64,000 nt of DNA from Bacillus sp. NP157 (GTDB lineage Bacteria > Pseudomonadota > Gammaproteobacteria > Xanthomonadales > Rhodanobacteraceae): positions 682,001 to 746,000 of the forward strand of contig CP076546.1 of NCBI GenBank assembly GCA_018889975.1. The letters are read 5' to 3'. Both the position numbers and the translations under genes were made by a program. Below, piece after piece: positions 16,279 through 25,640 of this stretch. Within the stretch, counting starts at the first letter, position 1. Each line of letters begins with the position of its first letter. The notes below the pieces were generated by a model. It had not been told where the DNA came from. It did not search any database and worked only from the letters and a program-made list of their open reading frames with translations.

Positions 16279-17169
16279 GTGGAAGTGAATCTGAACCGGC
16301 TGGGGGTGTTCGTCGCGCTGGTGCGCGCGGGCTCGTTCACGGCCGCCGCGGAGCAACTGGGTACGACCAAGGCCATGGTGAGCCAGCATCTCGCCCGGCT
16401 GGAAGCCGAGGTGGGTATGACCCTGGTGCTGCGAAGCACGCGGAAGATGTCGCTGACCGACGCCGGTGAACGGTTCTACGAGGACTGCGCGCGCGTCGTC
16501 GCCGACGCCGAAGCCGCCGTCACCCGGCTGGGCGAATGCCGCGACACCCCGATGGGTAGCCTGCGCGTGGCCGCCTCGGGCGACCACGGCCCGGCGATCG
16601 TCGCGCCGGCGCTGGCCGAATACGTTCGCCGCTTTCCACAGATCCGGCCGGAGCTGGTGGTGAGCGATGCACTGGTCGACCTCATCGCGGACCGCATCGA
16701 CGTCGCCATCCGCGTCGGCTTCCTGCGCGATTCCGCGCTGCGTTCGGCGAAACTGTCCGACATGTGGCAGTGCCTGGTGGCGTCGCCCGCGTACCTCGCC
16801 GAACACGGCACGCCCGTCGCGCCGGAAGACCTCGCCGCCCATCGCTGGGTCGCACACACGATGCTGCCGTCGCCCACGCGCTGGACCTTCAGCGATGGCA
16901 GCGGCATGAAGCGCGCCGTGCAGGTCGACGCGGTGGCCAGTGCGAACAACACCCGTGCCGTGCATGCGCTCGTGCTCGAAGGCATGGGGCTGTCGGTATT
17001 GCCCGATTACGTGGTCGACGACGACCTCAAGGCTGGGCGCCTCGTCGCCTTGCTCCCCGGCCACGCCTTGCCGGTCGCTGGCGTCTACGCGGTGTATGCA
17101 GGGCAAGCGACGGTCAAGGTCCGCGCCTTCATCGATATCCTCAAGGAACGTACGGCGCAGCCAGGCTAG
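16279..17169 (+). CDS. LysR family transcriptional regulator
   Basis: A 296-residue LysR regulator: N-terminal HTH NRLGVFVALVRAGSFTAAAEQL, GTTKAMVSQHLARLE, then a two-lobe effector domain. The start is a GTG at 16279 (or the GTG two codons later), since the frame further up has no family similarity and GGGCGAGG lies just upstream. It is divergent from the NAD(P)-binding reductase and 74 bp upstream of a zinc-free MDR oxidoreductase on the same strand; both are likely targets. The CrgA/AaeR-like branch often senses aromatic or quinone compounds, but the ligand here is unknown. Confidence 0.88.
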   Translation: MEVNLNRLGVFVALVRAGSFTAAAEQLGTTKAMVSQHLARLEAEVGMTLVLRSTRKMSLTDAGERFYEDCARVVADAEAAVTRLGECRDTPMGSLRVAASGDHGPAIVAPALAEYVRRFPQIRPELVVSDALVDLIADRIDVAIRVGFLRDSALRSAKLSDMWQCLVASPAYLAEHGTPVAPEDLAAHRWVAHTMLPSPTRWTFSDGSGMKRAVQVDAVASANNTRAVHALVLEGMGLSVLPDYVVDDDLKAGRLVALLPGHALPVAGVYAVYAGQATVKVRAFIDILKERTAQPG

Positions 17170-17243
17170 CGGCGATTCCGTCCAAGCCACGACCACGCTC
17201 CCGGTGGAACCCTTCGCGCACCACACCGGCGCAGGGCCAGCCC

Positions 17244-18197
17244 ATGAAAGCAGCCTGGATTTCCGACGCGAAAGCGGGCGACCTCTCCATCACGGTCGGT
17301 GAAACGGCGGCCCCGGCGGACGCCGATGACCGGCTGCTGATCGACGTGGAGGCGGTGGGCCTGACCTTCGCCGAGCCGACCTGGGTGACCAACGGGACGA
17401 TGCCCGTGCAGGACGGCAGCTGGCGCTCGCTGCCGGTGATCATCGGCCACGAGTTTGCCGGCCGCGTGGTGGGCGCGGGTCGCGCGACGCACGGCTTCAG
17501 CCCGGGTGATCGCGTGGTTGGCCTGATCGACTTCTGGCGCAATGGCGCCGCGGCGGAACAGGCCAGTGCGCTGCCCGCCGAGGTCGCGCGGCTGCCCGAC
17601 GGCGTGACGTCGATCGAAGCCAGCACGCTGCCGATCGGTGCGCTGACGGCGTGGCAGGCCTTCTTCGACCACGCCCGGCTGGTGCGAGGCGAGACGGTGC
17701 TGATCCACGGTGGTGCTGGCGCCGTGGGTACGTTCGCCATCCAGATTGCCAGGGGTGCCGGTGCGCGGGTGATCGCGACGGCGCGCGGCAGCGACGCCGT
17801 GCAACTCTGCCTCGCGCTGGGCGCCGACGTCGCGATCGACACCCAGGACGCTCGGTTCGAAGAACACGCCGGGCACGTGGACGTGGTGTTCGACACGGTG
17901 GGCCACGACCTGCTCGAACGCAGCTGGCGGTTCGTCGAGCCGAAGGCGCGCCTCGTCACGATCTCGGGCGAGGCGGAAGACGCGCCGTCGCCGGAACGGG
18001 CGCGGCAGCTCGGCATCGAAGCTTTCTGGTTCATCGTGCGGCCGGACGCGGCGCAGCTGGCCGAGATCGTCGGCTGGGTCGCCGACGGCCGGATCAAGCC
18101 CCAGGTCGATCGGCTGTACCCGCTGGAGGATGCCGCGCGTGCCTACGCCGAAGCGCCCGCCAGGCAGAAGAAGGGCAAGACCGTGCTGACCCTGTGA
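17244..18197 (+). CDS. MDR-family NADPH:quinone reductase-like oxidoreductase
   Basis: A 317-residue medium-chain dehydrogenase/reductase. The N-terminal GroES-like part has IIGHEFAGRVVGAGR and FSPGDRVVGL. The Rossmann part has VLIHGGAGAVGTFAIQIARGAGARVIATA with an NADP(H)-type AxxGxxG loop. The structural-zinc cysteines of alcohol dehydrogenases are missing, so a quinone-oxidoreductase-like enzyme is more likely than an alcohol dehydrogenase. It follows the LysR gene and may belong to that regulon with the divergent reductase, as an electrophile or quinone detoxification set. Confidence 0.87.
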   Translation: MKAAWISDAKAGDLSITVGETAAPADADDRLLIDVEAVGLTFAEPTWVTNGTMPVQDGSWRSLPVIIGHEFAGRVVGAGRATHGFSPGDRVVGLIDFWRNGAAAEQASALPAEVARLPDGVTSIEASTLPIGALTAWQAFFDHARLVRGETVLIHGGAGAVGTFAIQIARGAGARVIATARGSDAVQLCLALGADVAIDTQDARFEEHAGHVDVVFDTVGHDLLERSWRFVEPKARLVTISGEAEDAPSPERARQLGIEAFWFIVRPDAAQLAEIVGWVADGRIKPQVDRLYPLEDAARAYAEAPARQKKGKTVLTL

Positions 18198-18212
18198 CGG
18201 CCTTGCCGGGCG

Positions 18213-18746
18213 TTACATCACCTGGTTGCCGAGCCGCAGGTTGATGCCGAGCGCCGTGGCCAGCACGCGCATCTGCTCGTCATCGCGCGACGAAGTGATC
18301 CAGCCCGCATAGGCATCGTCTTCGTCGGCCTCGCGCGACCACAGCGTGTAGCCGCGCTCGTTCAGTGCGTCGTAGGCACGCGAGAAGATCTCCGGCCCAT
18401 CGATGTCGTCATGGAACTCGTCTTCGTCCGGATCGCCGCCCCAGTCGATCTGCAGGTTCCAGCGCACCACCAGTTCGTTGATCGCCTCGACCAGCGCACG
18501 CGTATCGTCGGCTTCCACCTCGAAGGCGGAACGCCAGTCGGTCACCTGCGTGACGATGCGCAGCGGATCGTCCTCGCCTTCCTGCTCCACGGCGTCGCGA
18601 TACGCGGTGAACTGCTGCAGGGCGGCGTCTTCGTCACCCGGGTTGATCAGCAACAACAGGTGCCAGACTTGCGATTCGACGCTGTCCTCTTCGTCGTCGT
18701 CGCCGTGCTCGCGCTCGTATTCGTAATCGTCGTCGTAATCGCTCAT
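18213..18746 (-). CDS. Acidic cytoplasmic protein, DUF6630-like
   Basis: A 177-residue protein of unknown function. The first 22 residues are almost all Asp, Glu and Tyr. A conserved-looking body follows: VWHLLLLINPGDEDAALQQF, IVTQVTDWRSAFEVEADDTRALVEAINELVVRWNLQID, then RGYTLWSREADEDDAYAGWITSSRDDEQM. This pattern matches my memory of DUF6630 in Xanthomonadales; a distant RraB-like relation is another idea, and neither was checked. There is no signal or membrane segment. The start at 18746 follows a short G-rich stretch. It is convergent with the MDR gene (15-bp gap). Confidence 0.7.
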   Translation of the reverse strand: MSDYDDDYEYEREHGDDDEEDSVESQVWHLLLLINPGDEDAALQQFTAYRDAVEQEGEDDPLRIVTQVTDWRSAFEVEADDTRALVEAINELVVRWNLQIDWGGDPDEDEFHDDIDGPEIFSRAYDALNERGYTLWSREADEDDAYAGWITSSRDDEQMRVLATALGINLRLGNQVM

Positions 18747-19207
18747 GGGGATGGGCCTCGGATGTCGGTGCGAATGATGACATAGGCACTCGTCGGCATG
18801 ACGGCAAGACGCATGAAGTTGACAAATGCACGACGCGGTGCAACAAATGGCGTGCGGTACGTGCTCCATCGACCGCGGCCCACTGCCAACCGCCGCCCTC
18901 GGGCGGCAACAGCCAGGCGACATCCTCTCCCAGTGAACATCATCGACCACAGCACGCCCGATTCCCCGACGACGTCCGCGGCCATGCCGCGATGTTTCGT
19001 GGTGCGCGCGTGTTGTTGTTGCCTGGGCTGATCCAGCGCCTCTTCGCGCCTTTGCCACGTTGACGCATCACTGACCGCGGGTTCGCCCCGCGGCTTGCGT
19101 CGCCGTCCGCCTTTTTCGTCCATACCGTCCCGTTGCCGGCTGCGCCCATGCGTTGCCGCGGGCGGCCATTCGCCTCGACCAGGCTCTCCCCAGGGGAAGT
19201 ACAGCTC
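18747..19207. other. 461-bp intergenic region with two stem-loops
   Basis: I recognise no gene or riboswitch. The stretch must hold the promoters of the acidic protein gene (minus) and the TonB receptor gene (plus). Two GC-rich hairpins are visible: GCCGCC-CTCG-GGCGGC at 18892-18907, and a 7-bp stem with TTCGC loop at 19075-19093, about 115 bp upstream of the receptor start. Neither has a T tract. The second could lie in the leader of the receptor mRNA. Confidence 0.6.
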
Positions 19208-21622
19208 ATGTCCCACCGTTTCATCCGCCATCGCTCGCCTTTGTTCCTCGCCGTGTCGCTCGCACTCGCCAGCGCCGCCACCGCCACCCATGCGCAGGAC
19301 GCATCGAGCCAGTCGCCGGAGGCCGCGAAGGCCAGCAAGCTCGACACCGTGATCGTGACCGGCACCCGCAGCACAGAGCGCACCGTGTCCAGTTCGTTGC
19401 AGCCGATCGACGTCATCACGCCCCAGCAGCTGCAGCAGACCGGTGCCACCCAGCTCACCGCCGCGCTGGCCCGGCTCGTGCCCTCGCTCAACTTCCCGCA
19501 GCCGACGACGATCAGCGGCGCGGAAGTGGCACGCCCGGTGACCCTGCGTGGGCTGAGCCCGGACCAGGTCCTCGTGCTGATCGACGGCAAGCGACAGCAC
19601 GCAGGCGCGTTCCTCAACCTCGGTGGCGCCGTCGGCCGCGGTTCCAACCCGGTCGACCTCAACGCGATTCCCATCTCGGCCATCGAGCGCATCGAAGTGC
19701 TGCGCGATGGCCAGTCGGCGCGCTACGGTTCCGATGCGATCGGCGGCGTCATCAACGTGATCCTGAAGAAAGGCGGGGAGGGCGGCCAGGTCACGGCGAA
19801 GTTCGGTGGCTATTCCGCTGGCGATGGCCTGCAGCGACAGCTGAGCGCGGACACCGGCTTCCGCCTGGGTGACAAGGGCTCGATCCACGTCGCGATCGAT
19901 ACGCAGAACAACGACGGAACCAATCGCGCGGGCCGCGACCAGACCGCTGCTTCGGTGGGCACGACCTACGGCAGGAAGGTGTACTGGCTGGGCGATCCCG
20001 CCGTGCAGTCGAACAAGGTCTCGCTGACCGGCCAGTACGAGTTCAACAAGGCGGCCGAGGTGTACTTCACGGCGATCTACCGGCGCGACCGCGACGAAAC
20101 CGCCAGCCTTTACCGCCATCGTGGCGACTCGACCAACGTGGCGTCGATCTATCCGCAGGGCTACCTGCCGGTCAGCATCCCGATCGTCAACGACACCACG
20201 CTCACCGCCGGCCTGCGCGGCGAGCTGGGCGATGGCTGGCACTACGATGTCTCGGCGACGCACGGTTCCAACGAATACGACCAGCGCAGCCATGCGATCA
20301 ACGCCGACTGGTACAAGGCCTACGGCTACACCCCGTTCTTCATCCAGGGGGCCGATTACAAGACCCAGCAGCAGACCGGCAACGTGGACATCAGCAAGGA
20401 GTTCACTCCGTCCTGGCTGCCCAATTCGGTGAGCGTATCGTTCGGGCTGGAATACCTGCGCCAGGCGTACAAGGTGACGCCGGGCGATGCGGTGTCGCAG
20501 TACGGCGCGAACGGCGGCATCACCGGCGACCTGCAAGGCAACTGGCAGCGGCACGACGTGTCCGAGTACATCGACCTGGAGACCAACCTGACCGATCGGT
20601 TCGCCGTGTCGCTGGCTGGTCGCCACGAGCACTACAGCGACTTCGGCGGGACCACGTCGGGCTCGTTGTCGGGTCGCTTCGACTTCACCCCACGGGTCGC
20701 CTTGCGTGGCAGCGTCGGCACCGGCTTCCGCGCGCCCACCCTCGTCCAGCAGCATTACGCCGACATCTCCTCGCAGCTGCAGGACCTCGGCCAGGGCCAG
20801 GTGCTGGTGCAGTCGGGCACGTTCCCGGTCGACGCGCCGGCGGCGTCGCTGCTGGGCGCGCAGGCGCTGAAGCCGGAGAAGTCGCGCAGTGCCACCGTGG
20901 GCCTGGTGCTCGAGCCGCTGGATGGCTGGAACCTCAGCGCCGATGCGTACTGGATCAAGATCAGCAATCGCATCAACCTGTCGTCGAACATCCCGGTGAA
21001 CACGCCGGCGGTGGCGGCGTACCTCGCGGCGAACGGCGTCGATGCGAACTACCAGTCGATCCGTTACTTCACCAACGCCGTCGACACGCGTACGCGCGGC
21101 CTCGACCTGGTCAGCCAGTATGGCTTCGACTTCGACAACGGCGACCGCCTGAACAGCACCGTGAGCTGGGCGTACAACGAGAACAAGGTGACGAAGGTGA
21201 AGCCGAACCCGGCCATCCTCGATGAACTGGGCGTCGCCGTGCAGCGCGTCGAACGCCGCGAACGGCTGGGCTTGCTGGGTGATACCAACCCGCGCACGAA
21301 GCTCGACGTCGGTTTCGATTACCTGCATGGGCGGTGGGCGGGACATGCCAACGTGCAGCGCTTCGGCAGCTACACGGTATTCAGCAACAGCGGCGTCGCC
21401 CTGGACCAGGACTTCGACCATCGCTGGACGCTCGACCTTTCCGCGGACTACACGCTGGATAACTGGACCTTCGCGGTCGGCTCGGACAACGTTACCAACG
21501 CACGCCCGGAGCAGGTGAAATACGCCAACTCCACGAGCGGTAACTTCAAATACAGCCTGTTCTCGCCGATGAGCTGGAACGGCCGGTACGTCTACGGCAG
21601 CGTGACCTACCGATGGAAGTGA
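19208..21622 (+). CDS. TonB-dependent outer-membrane receptor
   Basis: An 804-residue receptor. The signal peptide ends at about THAQ (30). LDTVIVTGTRS (45-55) begins the plug, which continues with PIDVITPQQLQQTGATQL and RGLSPDQVLVLIDGKRQH. The C-terminal beta barrel ends in an aromatic/Lys residue pair (YRWK), as outer-membrane proteins do. Start 19208 gives a proper signal peptide and has GGGGAAGT upstream. Its stop overlaps the secreted M28 peptidase gene, so the ligand is plausibly a peptide or a product of that enzyme. No FecR-type signalling extension is present. Confidence 0.92.
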   Translation: MSHRFIRHRSPLFLAVSLALASAATATHAQDASSQSPEAAKASKLDTVIVTGTRSTERTVSSSLQPIDVITPQQLQQTGATQLTAALARLVPSLNFPQPTTISGAEVARPVTLRGLSPDQVLVLIDGKRQHAGAFLNLGGAVGRGSNPVDLNAIPISAIERIEVLRDGQSARYGSDAIGGVINVILKKGGEGGQVTAKFGGYSAGDGLQRQLSADTGFRLGDKGSIHVAIDTQNNDGTNRAGRDQTAASVGTTYGRKVYWLGDPAVQSNKVSLTGQYEFNKAAEVYFTAIYRRDRDETASLYRHRGDSTNVASIYPQGYLPVSIPIVNDTTLTAGLRGELGDGWHYDVSATHGSNEYDQRSHAINADWYKAYGYTPFFIQGADYKTQQQTGNVDISKEFTPSWLPNSVSVSFGLEYLRQAYKVTPGDAVSQYGANGGITGDLQGNWQRHDVSEYIDLETNLTDRFAVSLAGRHEHYSDFGGTTSGSLSGRFDFTPRVALRGSVGTGFRAPTLVQQHYADISSQLQDLGQGQVLVQSGTFPVDAPAASLLGAQALKPEKSRSATVGLVLEPLDGWNLSADAYWIKISNRINLSSNIPVNTPAVAAYLAANGVDANYQSIRYFTNAVDTRTRGLDLVSQYGFDFDNGDRLNSTVSWAYNENKVTKVKPNPAILDELGVAVQRVERRERLGLLGDTNPRTKLDVGFDYLHGRWAGHANVQRFGSYTVFSNSGVALDQDFDHRWTLDLSADYTLDNWTFAVGSDNVTNARPEQVKYANSTSGNFKYSLFSPMSWNGRYVYGSVTYRWK

Positions 21623-23832
21623 TGCCGATGCGTAGCGTGCTTGCCGCGTTCCTGTTTACCGCCGTCCCCGGCGCCGCCATGGCGCAGGAGACTCCCCTCA
21701 TCGGTTTCGGCCCGGCCTCATCGACCAGCGAACGCGATGTCGAAAAACGCGTGGACGCGTCGATCGACCGCGCCGACCTCGACGGCTGGCTGAAGCGCCT
21801 GGCCTCGGCACCGAACCAGGTCGGTTCGCCGCACGACAAGGCGAATGCCGATTTCATCGCCGCCAGCCTGCGCCAGTGGGGCTGGGACGTCTCGATCGAA
21901 CCGGTGCGGGTGCTGGTCGCCTATCCGACGACCCAGCAGCTCGCATTGACCTCGGCGGACCGATACGCGGCGGACTTCAGCGAGCCGGCGGTGGCCGGCG
22001 ACCCGGACACCTCGCGGCGCGAGGGCGTGCTGCCGGGCATGGAGGCCTACAGCCCGGATGGCCGCGTCGATGCGCCGCTGGTCTTCGTCAACGAAGGGCT
22101 GGCCCGCGACTACGACGAGCTGGAGCAGCTGGGCGAATCGGTGAAGGGCAAGGTGGTGATCGTAAAATCCAGCGGGGCAGGCCGCTGGGTCAAGCCACGC
22201 CTGGCGCAACAGCATGGCGCGCTGGGCGTGGTGATCTATTCGGATCCGTCGGAGGATGGCTACCCCAAGGGCGACGTCTATCCGGCTGGCGCATGGCGCA
22301 CCGAGCGCACCGTGCAGCGCGGCACGCTGGGCATCGATAGCGTGCTCGACGCGGCCACGGCGAAACAATTGCAGGCCGCGCACCGCACCGCCGATCTGTC
22401 GATTCCCGTCGTCACCATCGGCTACGGCGATGCGACGCACTTCCTGCAGGCACTCGGCGGCAAGCCGGTACCGCTACGCTGGCAGGGCGGGTTGCCGTTC
22501 ACCTACCACGTCGGCGGCGATGCCCCGGTGCATCTCGAGGTGCGCTCGCCGTGGGAGTGGCAGACGCTCTACAACGTCATTGCCACGCTGCGCGGTAGCA
22601 CCTGGCCCGACGAGTGGGTGATCCGTGGCGTACACCACGATGCCTGGGTATATGGCGCGTGGGATCCACTGGCGGGCACGACGGCGCTGTTGGCGGAAGC
22701 GAAGGCCGTGGGCGAGCTGGCACGTGCGGGCCAACGGCCGAAGCGGACGCTGGTGTTCGCCAGCTGGGATGGCGAGGAGCTCGGTATCCTCGGTTCGAAG
22801 GCGTGGGCGGAGCGACACGCCGCCGACCTGGCGAAACACGCGGTGTTCTACCTCAACAACGACACCACCGGGCGTGGCTTCCTTGCCGCCGGTGGCGATC
22901 CGTCGCTGGCCAGCCTGGTCGACGGCGTCGCCGCCGACCTGCGCGATCCGGAGACCGGTGCCAGCGTGCAGGCGCGACGCCTGGCCAAGCGGGCGGTGGA
23001 TGCGGCGGCGAAGGGCAAGGATGCCGATGCGGCGATCGTGCCGACGCGGCTCGGCACAGGTTCGGACTACCTGCCGTTCGCCCATCGCTTCGGCGTGCCT
23101 TCGCTGCACGTGCGCTACGGCTACGACCGCGATGGCGACGAGGAAAGCGTGCCGGTGTACCACTCGCTGTACGACACCTACACGCACTACCAGCGCTTCG
23201 GCGACCCCGGGCTCGCCTACGTCGGCCTGCTGGCGAAAACCAATGCGCGGCTTGCGTTGCGCACGGCGAACGCGGACGTGCTGCCCTGGCGCTACACGGC
23301 ATTCGCGCAGGCGTTGGGCAAGGACATCGATCGCCTGCAGGCCGGCGCGGAAGCGGCGCATCGCGATGCACAGCGACACAACACGCTGCTGGCGTCGGAT
23401 GCCTACCGGCTGGCTTCGGTGGCGTACCGGGAGGTGAAACCACCGGTGCGGGTGGACGATGCGTGGGAGCCGGTCGACCTCGCATCCTTGCGCGGGGCAC
23501 AGAAGGATCTGCTCGACGCGGCGCAGGCGTTCGACGCGAAGGCGTCGGCGGCAGGCGACCTGCCGGCGGCGAAGGCCGCGGTGGTGAATGCGAAGCTGCG
23601 TGCGTTCGCCGTGGCGTGGCTGCAGCCGGCGGGCCTGCCGCAGCGGCCGTGGTACCGGCACCTGCTGCAAGCTCCGAGCAAGAAGGAGGGCGAGGACGTC
23701 GCGCCCTTGCCGGGTATCGGCGATGCGCTGGACACGAAGGACTGGGTGCAGGCGCGGGCCGAAGTCGCCGCCACCGCGGAGGCAACGACGAAGGCCGCCA
23801 GGATCTTGCGAGAGGCGACGGCCGGGCTTTGA
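21622..23832 (+). CDS. Secreted M28 metallopeptidase, glutamate carboxypeptidase II-like
   Basis: A 736-residue exported zinc peptidase with the three-part GCPII layout. After a signal peptide (RSVLAAFLFTAVPGAAMA) comes a PA domain (about 120-280). The M28 catalytic core follows, with HHDAW (about 337), GAWDPLAG with the bridging Asp, DGEELGILG with the base Glu (about 382), and HSLYDTY with a final His (about 513). A helical TfR-like dimerisation region closes it. It starts on the receptor stop (TGATG at 21620-21624); an ATG two codons later is an alternative, with GGAAG upstream of both. It probably trims peptides in the periplasm for uptake with the neighbouring receptor. Confidence 0.9.
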   Translation: MPMRSVLAAFLFTAVPGAAMAQETPLIGFGPASSTSERDVEKRVDASIDRADLDGWLKRLASAPNQVGSPHDKANADFIAASLRQWGWDVSIEPVRVLVAYPTTQQLALTSADRYAADFSEPAVAGDPDTSRREGVLPGMEAYSPDGRVDAPLVFVNEGLARDYDELEQLGESVKGKVVIVKSSGAGRWVKPRLAQQHGALGVVIYSDPSEDGYPKGDVYPAGAWRTERTVQRGTLGIDSVLDAATAKQLQAAHRTADLSIPVVTIGYGDATHFLQALGGKPVPLRWQGGLPFTYHVGGDAPVHLEVRSPWEWQTLYNVIATLRGSTWPDEWVIRGVHHDAWVYGAWDPLAGTTALLAEAKAVGELARAGQRPKRTLVFASWDGEELGILGSKAWAERHAADLAKHAVFYLNNDTTGRGFLAAGGDPSLASLVDGVAADLRDPETGASVQARRLAKRAVDAAAKGKDADAAIVPTRLGTGSDYLPFAHRFGVPSLHVRYGYDRDGDEESVPVYHSLYDTYTHYQRFGDPGLAYVGLLAKTNARLALRTANADVLPWRYTAFAQALGKDIDRLQAGAEAAHRDAQRHNTLLASDAYRLASVAYREVKPPVRVDDAWEPVDLASLRGAQKDLLDAAQAFDAKASAAGDLPAAKAAVVNAKLRAFAVAWLQPAGLPQRPWYRHLLQAPSKKEGEDVAPLPGIGDALDTKDWVQARAEVAATAEATTKAARILREATAGL

Positions 23833-23865
23833 TGGCTCGATGGGAACGCAGCTATAGTCCGCGCC

Positions 23866-24531
23866 ATGACGACCAAGCCGCGTTCCCACATCGCCTGGCC
23901 CCGGCGCTACATCCATGCCCGGCCGCGTTTCCTCGTTGGCGCGCTGGTCGCCGCGGTGTCGGTCGCGGGGCTCGCCGCCTGCGGCGTACCGCTGCGGCTG
24001 TCCTTCCTGCTCGGCTTCGACATCGGCACCGTGGTCTACCTCGGGCTGATCCTCGGGATCTTCCTGCACGCCAACACCGCGACGATGCGGCGACAGGCAA
24101 GGCAGCAGGACGTCGGCCGATGGACCACCCTGATGGCCGGCACCGTATTGTCGTCGGTGGTGCTGGTCGCGGTCAGTACGGAGCTGCAGTCGTCGGACAA
24201 GGGCGGGGCGGCGGCGATCGCCATCGCTGCCTCAACCATCATCCTGGCCTGGGCGTTCATGAACTCGCTGTTCGCCCTGCACTATGCGCACGGTTTCTAC
24301 GGTGAGTTCGGCAAGGACCACCAGGGCCTGGATTTCCCCGGTAACGAAGACCCCGATTACTGGGACTTCGCGTATTTCTCCTTCACCATCGGCATGACCT
24401 TCCAGGTCTCCGACGTCCAGATCACCACCCGTTACCTGCGCCGCATCGCGCTGATGCACAGCGCCATCGCGTTCTTCTTCAACGTCTTCATCATCGCCAT
24501 CAGCGTGAACATCGCGGCGGGCAAGGCATAG
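23866..24531 (+). CDS. DUF1345 integral membrane protein
   Basis: A 221-residue inner-membrane protein of unknown function with about five hydrophobic segments (near 25-42, 46-66, 88-106, 120-140 and 193-214). The family mark is NEDPDYWDFAYFSFTIGMTFQVSDVQITTRYLRRIALMHS, highly conserved in DUF1345. It starts 33 bp after the peptidase stop and could be read through, but its role looks independent. Confidence 0.9.
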   Translation: MTTKPRSHIAWPRRYIHARPRFLVGALVAAVSVAGLAACGVPLRLSFLLGFDIGTVVYLGLILGIFLHANTATMRRQARQQDVGRWTTLMAGTVLSSVVLVAVSTELQSSDKGGAAAIAIAASTIILAWAFMNSLFALHYAHGFYGEFGKDHQGLDFPGNEDPDYWDFAYFSFTIGMTFQVSDVQITTRYLRRIALMHSAIAFFFNVFIIAISVNIAAGKA

Positions 24532-24538
24532 CCGGGCG

Positions 24539-25474
24539 CTACGCGCGCGCCGGCCGGTGGGCGTGGAGGCAGGTCACCACGCTCAGGCCCACGCATGCCA
24601 TCGCCACCCATTCGGTGGCCGCGGGCCAGCGGCCTTCCCACAGGAACCCGTAGAGCAGGGCGAACAGGGTTTCGAAGAGGATCATCTGCCCGACGAGGGT
24701 TAGCGGAAGCAGGCGGCTCATCCGGTTCCAGAAGCCGTTGCCGAGGATGGAGGCGAATACCGCCATGCCGGCGCTGATCCCGGCGAAGCGGGTCCACGCA
24801 GCCATCGTGTGCGTGCCGCCGTCGAAGTACATCGCCGCGGGGACCAGCAGCAGCGACAGCGCGCCGGTGACCAGCCCGGTCAGCAGGTTCCAGTCGTGGG
24901 CTGACACGTGCGGCAGCCGGTGCAGCCAGCGTGCGTTGCGCAGCGCATAGATCGTCCACGAGACCAGCGCCGCGATCGCGCACAGGAACCCGGCCACGCC
25001 GCGCCATTCGACGCGCCCCGTGCCATCGCCGGCCAGGGCCTGCCAGCCGATGCAGGTGATCGCGACGGCGCTGAAACACAGCGACGGGACCAGCCGGCGC
25101 AAGGGCACGGCGCCGACGGCGCGGCTACCGACCACGGTAACGACGACCGGCAGGAAGCCGATCACCAGCGACGCCATCGCCACGCCACCCCATTGCACGG
25201 CCGTGGCCAGGGCGACGTAGTAGACGATATTGGCCAGCAAGCTGAGGCCGACCAGGGCGCGCCAGTGACGGGCTTCGAGCCAGCCACGCAGCATCGGCCA
25301 GCGCGGCACCAGCAGCATCGCCGAGATGGCGCCATAGACGAGGTAACGGCCGGCTGCCAGTTGCAGCCCGGTGAAGTCGTGGGCGAGTTGTGGTGCTACG
25401 AATACCGTGCCCCAGAGCGCGCCGGCTACGATGCCAAAGGCGATGCCCAGGGGGATGTTGGCCTTGCCGTCCAT
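24539..25474 (-). CDS. EamA/DMT superfamily transporter
   Basis: A 311-residue inner-membrane protein with about ten TM segments in two EamA repeats (ALWGTVFVAPQL in the first, FAGISAGMAVFASILGNGFWNRMS in the second). It is probably a metabolite exporter; the substrate is unknown. The start at 25474 (MDGKANIPLGIAFG) places TM1 at the N-terminus as usual; the longer open frame adds a basic non-membrane segment. It is convergent with the DUF1345 gene (7-bp gap). Confidence 0.87.
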   Translation of the reverse strand: MDGKANIPLGIAFGIVAGALWGTVFVAPQLAHDFTGLQLAAGRYLVYGAISAMLLVPRWPMLRGWLEARHWRALVGLSLLANIVYYVALATAVQWGGVAMASLVIGFLPVVVTVVGSRAVGAVPLRRLVPSLCFSAVAITCIGWQALAGDGTGRVEWRGVAGFLCAIAALVSWTIYALRNARWLHRLPHVSAHDWNLLTGLVTGALSLLLVPAAMYFDGGTHTMAAWTRFAGISAGMAVFASILGNGFWNRMSRLLPLTLVGQMILFETLFALLYGFLWEGRWPAATEWVAMACVGLSVVTCLHAHRPARA

Positions 25475-25640
25475 GCGGACTCCCCGAACGACCGTCCGTG
25501 ATCCCGGGCGGCCAAAGGCCCATTCTAAGGCCACCCGCATGCGTATTTTTCTTATTGACGCGCTGCGGCAGCCGCGCGATCTTCCGTTCAGCCGTCCATA
25601 CGGCAGGCCCTTCCGGGGCTAGTGACAGGGGGATACCAGC

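Noticed and set aside
18747-19207. Possible cobalamin riboswitch before the TonB receptor
   Set aside because: No convincing B12-box or conserved core was found; only two short hairpins.
18743-21421. An 892-codon open frame antisense to the TonB receptor gene
   Set aside because: It mirrors the receptor in another frame, is rich in Arg, His and Ala with no domain sense, and has no ribosome site. High GC makes such long antisense frames common.
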